Source of the DNA: Paucibacter sp963740455
Lineage (GTDB): Bacteria; Pseudomonadota; Gammaproteobacteria; Burkholderiales; Burkholderiaceae_C
Length of the DNA stretch: 64,000 bases
Direction: 5' to 3'
Assembly (NCBI GenBank): GCA_963740455.1
Contig: CAVUEF010000015.1
Span: forward strand, 62,001 to 126,000
In this document: positions 59,094-64,000 of the stretch, piece after piece
Layout of the letters: each line of letters begins with the position of its first letter
How positions within the stretch are numbered: position 1 is the first letter of the stretch
Made by a program: the position numbers and the translations under genes
Notes under the pieces: model-generated
Database searches by the model: none
Told to the model about the DNA's origin: nothing
The model's input: the letters and a program-made list of their open reading frames with translations, nothing else

Positions 59094-60451
59094 AAATTGC
59101 AGTGATTGGCGCCGGCATCATCGGCGTGACAACGGCGTATGAAATGGCGGCCGACGGACATGAGGTGAGCGTTTTCGAGCGCGGCAGCAGCGTCGCAGCC
59201 GAGACCAGCTTTGCCAACGCAGGCATGGTGTCGCCCGGCTGTGTAGGCCCCTGGGCCGAGCCCGGTCTGCCCGCCAAGATACTGAGGCACTTGTTCAGCG
59301 GCCATACGCCCGTGCGCATGCATGCCGACATGGACATGGCCAGCCTACGCTGGCTGTGGCGTGCCTGGCGTTCCAGCCAGCCCAAGATCTATCAGAACAA
59401 CCGCGCGCGCATGCACGCCCTGGCCGAATACAGCCGCGAACGTCTGCATGCGCTGACCAAGGGCTTGAACCTCGAATACGAGCGCGCCAACGGTTTGCTG
59501 GTGCTGTTGCGCAGCGCGCGCGACCTGGCGGCGGCTCAGCCAGGCCTGCAGATGCTGACCGATCTTGGCCGGCGCCCCACGGTGCTGGACGGGCCGCAAT
59601 GTCGCCAGATCGAGCCCGGACTGAGCGCCGACACCGCACTGCACGCGGGCATCCACTGGCCCCAAGATGAAGTCGGCAATTGCCGCGAGTTCGCGCACCT
59701 GCTGAAGACCGAGGCCCAGCGCCTGGGCGCGCAGTTCCGCTTTCACACCACGGTGCAGCGCGTGGAGGCTGGCACCAAGCCACGCGTCGTGCACCTGTAC
59801 ACACCGCCCGTCGAGAACACGGCGACGCAGGAATCGCGCGAACAAATTGAACGCAACAGCAGCATGGGACCCGCCACCCAACCCATGCCAGCGACGCCGC
59901 AGCAGGAAGAGTTCGACGCGGTGATAGTCTGCGCAGCGCTGGGCGCGCACGCCTTGTTGCGGCCGCACGGACTGCGCTTGCCCATGGTGCCTGTGTATGG
60001 CTATTCGATCACCGCACCACTGCGTCAACTTGAGGCCCATCCCGATCTGGGACCACGCGCCGGGTTGATGGACGAGCGCTACAACGTGGCCATCAGCCGT
60101 CTCGGCCGACGCGTGCGCGTGGCCGGCGGCGCCGAGTTCGGCGGCGCGCCCAAGGCCATGCATCCAGGTGCCATCGCCACGCTGTACAAGGTCTTGCACG
60201 ACTGGTTTCCAGGCGCAGCGCAAAACAGCAAGCTGCAACACTGGAAGGGCGCGCGGCCCATGCTGCCCGACGGTCCGCCGGTGCTGGGCGGCTGCGCCGT
60301 CAAAGGGCTGTGGCTGAACCTGGGGCACGGCGCCAGCGGCTGGGCCTTGGCCTGCGGATCAGCGCGCGTGCTGGCCGATCAGGTGGCAGGGCGCAGCCCC
60401 AGCGTCAGTGTCGAGGGCCTGGGTATCGAACGTCTGGGGCGAATCCGATGA
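59090..60451 (+). CDS. FAD-dependent D-amino acid dehydrogenase (DadA-like)
   Basis: Predicted flavoprotein that oxidises D-amino acids (or a related amine) to keto acids, 453 residues. The FAD-binding fold is plain: IGAGIIGVTTAYEMAADGHE at the start, then the SFANAGMVSPG segment typical of DadA, and GLWLNLGHGASGWALACG near the end. Residues about 237-273 are a low-complexity Thr/Pro/Gln stretch with no counterpart in E. coli DadA, making the protein slightly longer than usual (432). It overlaps both neighbours by four bases (ATGA), so the three genes are translationally coupled. Confidence 0.88.
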   Translation: MKIAVIGAGIIGVTTAYEMAADGHEVSVFERGSSVAAETSFANAGMVSPGCVGPWAEPGLPAKILRHLFSGHTPVRMHADMDMASLRWLWRAWRSSQPKIYQNNRARMHALAEYSRERLHALTKGLNLEYERANGLLVLLRSARDLAAAQPGLQMLTDLGRRPTVLDGPQCRQIEPGLSADTALHAGIHWPQDEVGNCREFAHLLKTEAQRLGAQFRFHTTVQRVEAGTKPRVVHLYTPPVENTATQESREQIERNSSMGPATQPMPATPQQEEFDAVIVCAALGAHALLRPHGLRLPMVPVYGYSITAPLRQLEAHPDLGPRAGLMDERYNVAISRLGRRVRVAGGAEFGGAPKAMHPGAIATLYKVLHDWFPGAAQNSKLQHWKGARPMLPDGPPVLGGCAVKGLWLNLGHGASGWALACGSARVLADQVAGRSPSVSVEGLGIERLGRIR

Positions 60452-61944
60452 TCAAACCGGTATTGCCTGCCAACCGCGAACTGCCGCTCTATGGCAGCGC
60501 CGCCACGCGCGCCATCGAGCGCGCCGCGCTGGCCAGCATGCCGCCGCACCACCTGATGGAGCGCGCGGGTCTCGCGGCAGCGCGTCTGGCGCTGGCGGTG
60601 GCGCCGCATGCCTCGACCCTCTGGATCGCCTGCGGGCCTGGCAACAATGGCGGCGACGGCCTCGTCGCCGCGCGCTGGCTGCATCAGGCCGGCAAGAGCG
60701 TGCACCTGAGTCTGCTGGCGCAGACAGACCGCCTGCCCGGTGATGCAGCGCAGGCACTGGACTTGGCGCAGGCCGCCGGCCTGCAGATTCACCACACCTT
60801 GCCCGAAAGCGAGCAAGCGTTCGATCTGGCGCTGGACGCACTGCTCGGCATTGGTGTGAACCGCCCGGTCGAAGGTGAATTGGGCCTGGCCATCGACACC
60901 TTGAACCACGCTCGCTGCCCGGTGCTGGCGCTGGATCTGCCCAGCGGATTGAACGCCGACACCGGTCAGACGCTGGGCACGCACTGGGTGCGCGCCCAGC
61001 ACACTCTGGCGCTCCTCACGCTCAAGCCCGGCCTCTTCACCGGCGCGGGGCGAGAGGCTGTCGGCAGGCTCTGGTTCGACGACCTCGGTGTCGAGCCGAG
61101 GCACCCCGCTGACGCCGACTTGCTTGGGGCCAATGCCTGCGCTGGCTGGATGAAGCCGCGCCTGCACGGCCAGCACAAAGGCAGCTTTGGCGACGTGATC
61201 GTGCTGGGTGGTGCACCGGGCATGACCGGCGCGGCCCTGCTGGCCGCCCGCGCGGCGCATGCCTCGGGCGCGGGCCGCGTCTACCTCAGCCTGCTCGACT
61301 GCGAATCCCTGCCCGGCGCCGACCCGGCGCGGCCAGAACTGATGAGCATGCATTGGAAGCAGGCCCAGACGTCAACGCAGTTGGCTGCGCGCACCGTCGT
61401 GTGTGGCTGCGGCGGAGGTCAGGCGGTGGCTCAGGTCTTGCCGGGTCTGCTCGATCTTGCGCCACGCATGGTGCTGGACGCCGATGCGCTGAATGCCATC
61501 GCTGCGGATGCGACCTTGCAAACCCAGTTGTCGCAGCGTGCCAAGCGCGGCTTGACGACCGTGCTCACGCCGCATCCGCTGGAGGCGGCGCGCCTGCTGG
61601 CCTGTCCGACGGCGCAACTCCAGGCCGATCGTCTGGCCGCCGCTCGCGCGCTGTCGCAGCGGTTTGACTGCACGGTGCTGCTCAAGGGTTCCGGCACGGT
61701 GGTGGCAGCGCCTGGGCGCACGCCAGCCATCAACTCCAGCGGCAGTGCCGCGCTGGCGACGGCCGGCACCGGCGATGTGCTTGCCGGCTGGCTAGGTGGC
61801 TTGTGGGCGCAGGCGCCGCACACTTCAGGCTTTGAAGCCGCCGCCGCCGCGTGCCAATGGCATGGTCGGGCGGCCGACGGCAGCGCCCAGAGCTTGGTGC
61901 GCGCCGCCGACCTGATCGAACTGATGCTCAAGCCCGGCGTCTGA
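60448..61944 (+). CDS. nnr: Bifunctional NAD(P)H-hydrate epimerase / ADP-dependent dehydratase
   Basis: Repairs hydrated NADH and NADPH. The 498-residue product has an N-terminal epimerase domain (about 10-215) with CGPGNNGGDGLVAARWLHQA and DLPSGLNADTG, and a C-terminal ribokinase-like dehydratase domain (about 230-495) with TPHPLEAARLL, LLKGSGTVV and the ATAGTGDVLAGWLGG nucleotide site. Both domains are complete. Convergent with rnr, 51 nt apart. Confidence 0.95.
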   Translation: MIKPVLPANRELPLYGSAATRAIERAALASMPPHHLMERAGLAAARLALAVAPHASTLWIACGPGNNGGDGLVAARWLHQAGKSVHLSLLAQTDRLPGDAAQALDLAQAAGLQIHHTLPESEQAFDLALDALLGIGVNRPVEGELGLAIDTLNHARCPVLALDLPSGLNADTGQTLGTHWVRAQHTLALLTLKPGLFTGAGREAVGRLWFDDLGVEPRHPADADLLGANACAGWMKPRLHGQHKGSFGDVIVLGGAPGMTGAALLAARAAHASGAGRVYLSLLDCESLPGADPARPELMSMHWKQAQTSTQLAARTVVCGCGGGQAVAQVLPGLLDLAPRMVLDADALNAIAADATLQTQLSQRAKRGLTTVLTPHPLEAARLLACPTAQLQADRLAAARALSQRFDCTVLLKGSGTVVAAPGRTPAINSSGSAALATAGTGDVLAGWLGGLWAQAPHTSGFEAAAAACQWHGRAADGSAQSLVRAADLIELMLKPGV

Positions 61945-61995
61945 TCGTCTGATCAGTTGGGGTCAGCGCACTGCGTGGTCCGGCCCGCAAAGTCT

Positions 61996-64000
61996 TTATC
62001 TTCTCTTGCTGCTCTTGGCCGACGCTTTGCGCGCCGCTTTCACCGGATGCAAAGGGCTTTGCTTGCCGGGTGATCGACGCGCTGTGGCGCTTTTGCGAGC
62101 GGTCTTGGCGGCACGGCTCGCGCGCTGCACCTCGGCCAACTCCTGCACGGCGGTGCCGGGCGGCTCGCCAGCCTTGTCACGCTGCGCGCGCGCGATGAGG
62201 CGGCTCTCGTCGCCTTCGCGCAGCATGCGAAAGTCGATCTTGCGGCCATCCAGATCGACCCGACTGACTTGCACCCGAACCCGCGCACCCAGCGCGTAGC
62301 GAATGCCGGTGCGCTCGCCGCGGAGTTCCTGGCGGGTCTCGTCATAACGGAAATACTCGCCACCCAATTCGGTGATGTGAACCAGCCCTTCCACGTACAA
62401 GTCATCGAGCAGCACAAACACGCCAAAGCTCGTCACGGCCCTCACCGTACCCGAATACTCCTCGCCCAAATGCTCACGCATATAGCGGCACTTGAGCCAG
62501 GCCTCGACGTCGCGCGAGGCTTCGTCGGCGCGGCGCTCGTTGGCGCTGCAATGGGCGCCGACGGACTCCCAGCGCTCCAACTCGGTGATGGCGGGAGGCG
62601 CCTCCAAGCCGGCAGGGTGGCGCGCGGCAGTGACCTCGTCACCTCGCCCGGACAACAGGTGGTAGCGCTTGCCTGGTTGCAGCAAAGCCTTGATGACTCG
62701 GTGCACCAACAGGTCGGGATAACGCCGGATCGGACTCGTGAAATGGGTGTAGGCCGGATACGCGAGGCCGAAGTGGCCCGCATTGCTGGCGGTATAGACG
62801 GCTTGCTGCATGGACCGCAGCAGCATGGTGTGAATCTGCTGCGCGTCGGGCCGGTCCTTGGTGGCTTGCGCCACGGCCTGGTATTCGCCAGGGGTCGGAT
62901 CGTCGCTGATGCCAAGACCCACGCCCATCGTACGCAAGTAGGCTTGCAGCACGCCGCGCTTTTCAGGCGTCGGGCCTTCGTGCACGCGGTAGAGCGACGG
63001 GTGCTTGCGCCCGGCAATGAAGTCTGCCGCACAGACGTTGGCTGCCAGCATGGCCTCCTCGATCACGCGGTGCGCGTCGTTGCGCGTGCGCGGCACGATC
63101 TTCACGATGCGGCCACTGTCGTCGCAGATGATTTGCGTCTCGGTGGTTTCGAAATCCACCGCGCCGCGCCGCGCCCGCTCGGTCAGCAGCGCGCGGTACA
63201 CCTCATGCAGATGCAGCAGGTGCGGGACCAGCGCTTCGCGCTTGGCCGCCTCGGGCCCGCGCGTATTGCTCAGAATTGCCGCGACCTCGTTGTAGGTGAA
63301 GCGCGCATGCGAGCAGATGATGGCCGGAAAAAACTGATAGGCGTGCACATCGCCGTGTTCGTTGACCAGCATGTCGCAGACCATGCTCAGGCGGTCTTCA
63401 TTCGGGATGAGCGAACACAGCCCGTTGGACAATTTTTCGGGCAGCATCGGGATCACGCGGCGCGGAAAATAGACCGAGGTGGCGCGCTCGAACGCATCCT
63501 CATCGACCGGCTCGCCCGGCTTCACGTAGTGGCTCACGTCGGCAATCGCCACCAACAAGCGCCATCCCGTGAAGGCGGTCTTGCCGCGCCCGAGATTGAC
63601 CGGCTCGCAGTACACCGCGTCGTCGAAGTCGCGCGCGTCTTCACCATCGATGGTGACCAGCGGCACGTCGGTCAGGTCGATGCGGTTGCGCTTGTCCACG
63701 GCGCGCAAACGGTCCGGCAACTTGGCAGTCTGGGCCAGCGTCTCGGGGCTGAAGCAATGCGGCACCTCGTACTTGCGCACCGCAATCTCGATCTCCATGC
63801 CGGGGTCATCGATTTCACCCAGCACCTCCAGAATGCGCCCGACCGGCTGCGCATACAGCGACGGCGACTCGGTCAGTTCCACCGACACCACCTGGCCCGC
63901 GCTTGCCGTGGCGATGGCATGTTTGGGAATCATGATGTCTTGCCCGAAGCGCTTGTCTTCGGGCGCCACCAGCCACATGCCGTTCTCGTGCAACAAGCGC
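61996..64000 (-). CDS. rnr: Ribonuclease R (3'-5' exoribonuclease), N terminus cut by window edge
   Basis: RNB-family exoribonuclease that degrades structured RNA. The reading frame stays open to the right edge, so the start and the N-terminal cold-shock domain lie outside; at least 667 residues are visible. The RNB catalytic site is in TIDGEDARDFDDAVYCEP, with the YTHFTSPIRRYPDLLVHRVI motif later. An S1 domain (SGTVRAVTSFGVFVLLDDLY) and a very basic Lys/Arg/Ala/Ser tail (about 60 residues) close the protein. The apparent TTG at 63996 is not a real start. Confidence 0.94.
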   Translation of the reverse strand, partial: RLLHENGMWLVAPEDKRFGQDIMIPKHAIATASAGQVVSVELTESPSLYAQPVGRILEVLGEIDDPGMEIEIAVRKYEVPHCFSPETLAQTAKLPDRLRAVDKRNRIDLTDVPLVTIDGEDARDFDDAVYCEPVNLGRGKTAFTGWRLLVAIADVSHYVKPGEPVDEDAFERATSVYFPRRVIPMLPEKLSNGLCSLIPNEDRLSMVCDMLVNEHGDVHAYQFFPAIICSHARFTYNEVAAILSNTRGPEAAKREALVPHLLHLHEVYRALLTERARRGAVDFETTETQIICDDSGRIVKIVPRTRNDAHRVIEEAMLAANVCAADFIAGRKHPSLYRVHEGPTPEKRGVLQAYLRTMGVGLGISDDPTPGEYQAVAQATKDRPDAQQIHTMLLRSMQQAVYTASNAGHFGLAYPAYTHFTSPIRRYPDLLVHRVIKALLQPGKRYHLLSGRGDEVTAARHPAGLEAPPAITELERWESVGAHCSANERRADEASRDVEAWLKCRYMREHLGEEYSGTVRAVTSFGVFVLLDDLYVEGLVHITELGGEYFRYDETRQELRGERTGIRYALGARVRVQVSRVDLDGRKIDFRMLREGDESRLIARAQRDKAGEPPGTAVQELAEVQRASRAAKTARKSATARRSPGKQSPLHPVKAARKASAKSSKRR

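Overview
The window is a piece of a GC-rich bacterial chromosome, most likely from a betaproteobacterium of the order Burkholderiales (Comamonadaceae-like). This rests on gene order and gene types: rpsF-priB-rpsR-rplI-dnaB, hemH-S4-grpE-dnaK-dnaJ, ppsA/ppsR, an H-NS family gene of the short burkholderial type, and the run rpsB-tsf-pyrH-frr-uppS-cdsA-dxr-rseP-bamA-skp-lpxD-fabZ-lpxA-lpxB-rnhB. No species can be named from the sequence alone. Almost everything is chromosomal housekeeping; there is no prophage, CRISPR array, tRNA or rRNA that I can see.

Layout. 25-4266 (minus): an RND efflux permease and its periplasmic adaptor. 4349-8054: rnhA and a YafS-like methyltransferase (minus), divergent from gloB-mltD (plus). 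8120-10912 (minus): dnaX-ybaB-recR, divergent from a PurM-family gene (10975-12102) that is followed by the SRP RNA gene, which is absent from any protein view. 12253-16444 (minus): a two-gene operon encoding a pseudokinase-HDOD protein and an intact Ser/Thr kinase-HDOD-GAF protein, the most unusual module in the window. 16628-22339: hrpA (minus), divergent from argA-yggX. 22770-27537 (plus): an H-NS-like gene, dnaG and rpoD. 27682-33416 (plus): hemH, an Hsp15-like S4 gene, a 234-bp MITE-like insertion, then grpE, dnaK and dnaJ with recognisable sigma-32 promoters. 33501-36609 (minus): rpsF-priB-rpsR-rplI ending in a strong terminator, then dnaB. 36729-41485 (minus): a sodium/solute symporter with an unusual soluble insert and an EF-hand-like loop, and ppsA, which is divergent from its regulator ppsR. 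42527-57525 (minus): the long translation, isoprenoid, lipid A and outer-membrane assembly cluster. 57714-61944 (plus): a translationally coupled amidase, D-amino acid dehydrogenase and NAD(P)HX repair enzyme. 61996 to the right edge (minus): rnr, incomplete.

How it works together. The 42.5-57.5 kb cluster couples ribosome production (rpsB, tsf, frr), nucleotide supply (pyrH), isoprenoid and undecaprenyl synthesis (dxr, uppS), phospholipid synthesis (cdsA), lipid A synthesis (lpxD, fabZ, lpxA, lpxB) and outer-membrane protein assembly (skp, bamA, rseP) in one run of touching or overlapping genes. The 22.7-35 kb part gathers replication priming, the main sigma factor, the DnaK chaperone machine and the replicative helicase. 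ppsA and ppsR form an enzyme/regulator pair for phosphoenolpyruvate synthesis.

Limits: starts are chosen by family alignment from memory and visible ribosome-binding sites; no searches were run. Promoters and operators are motif readings only.
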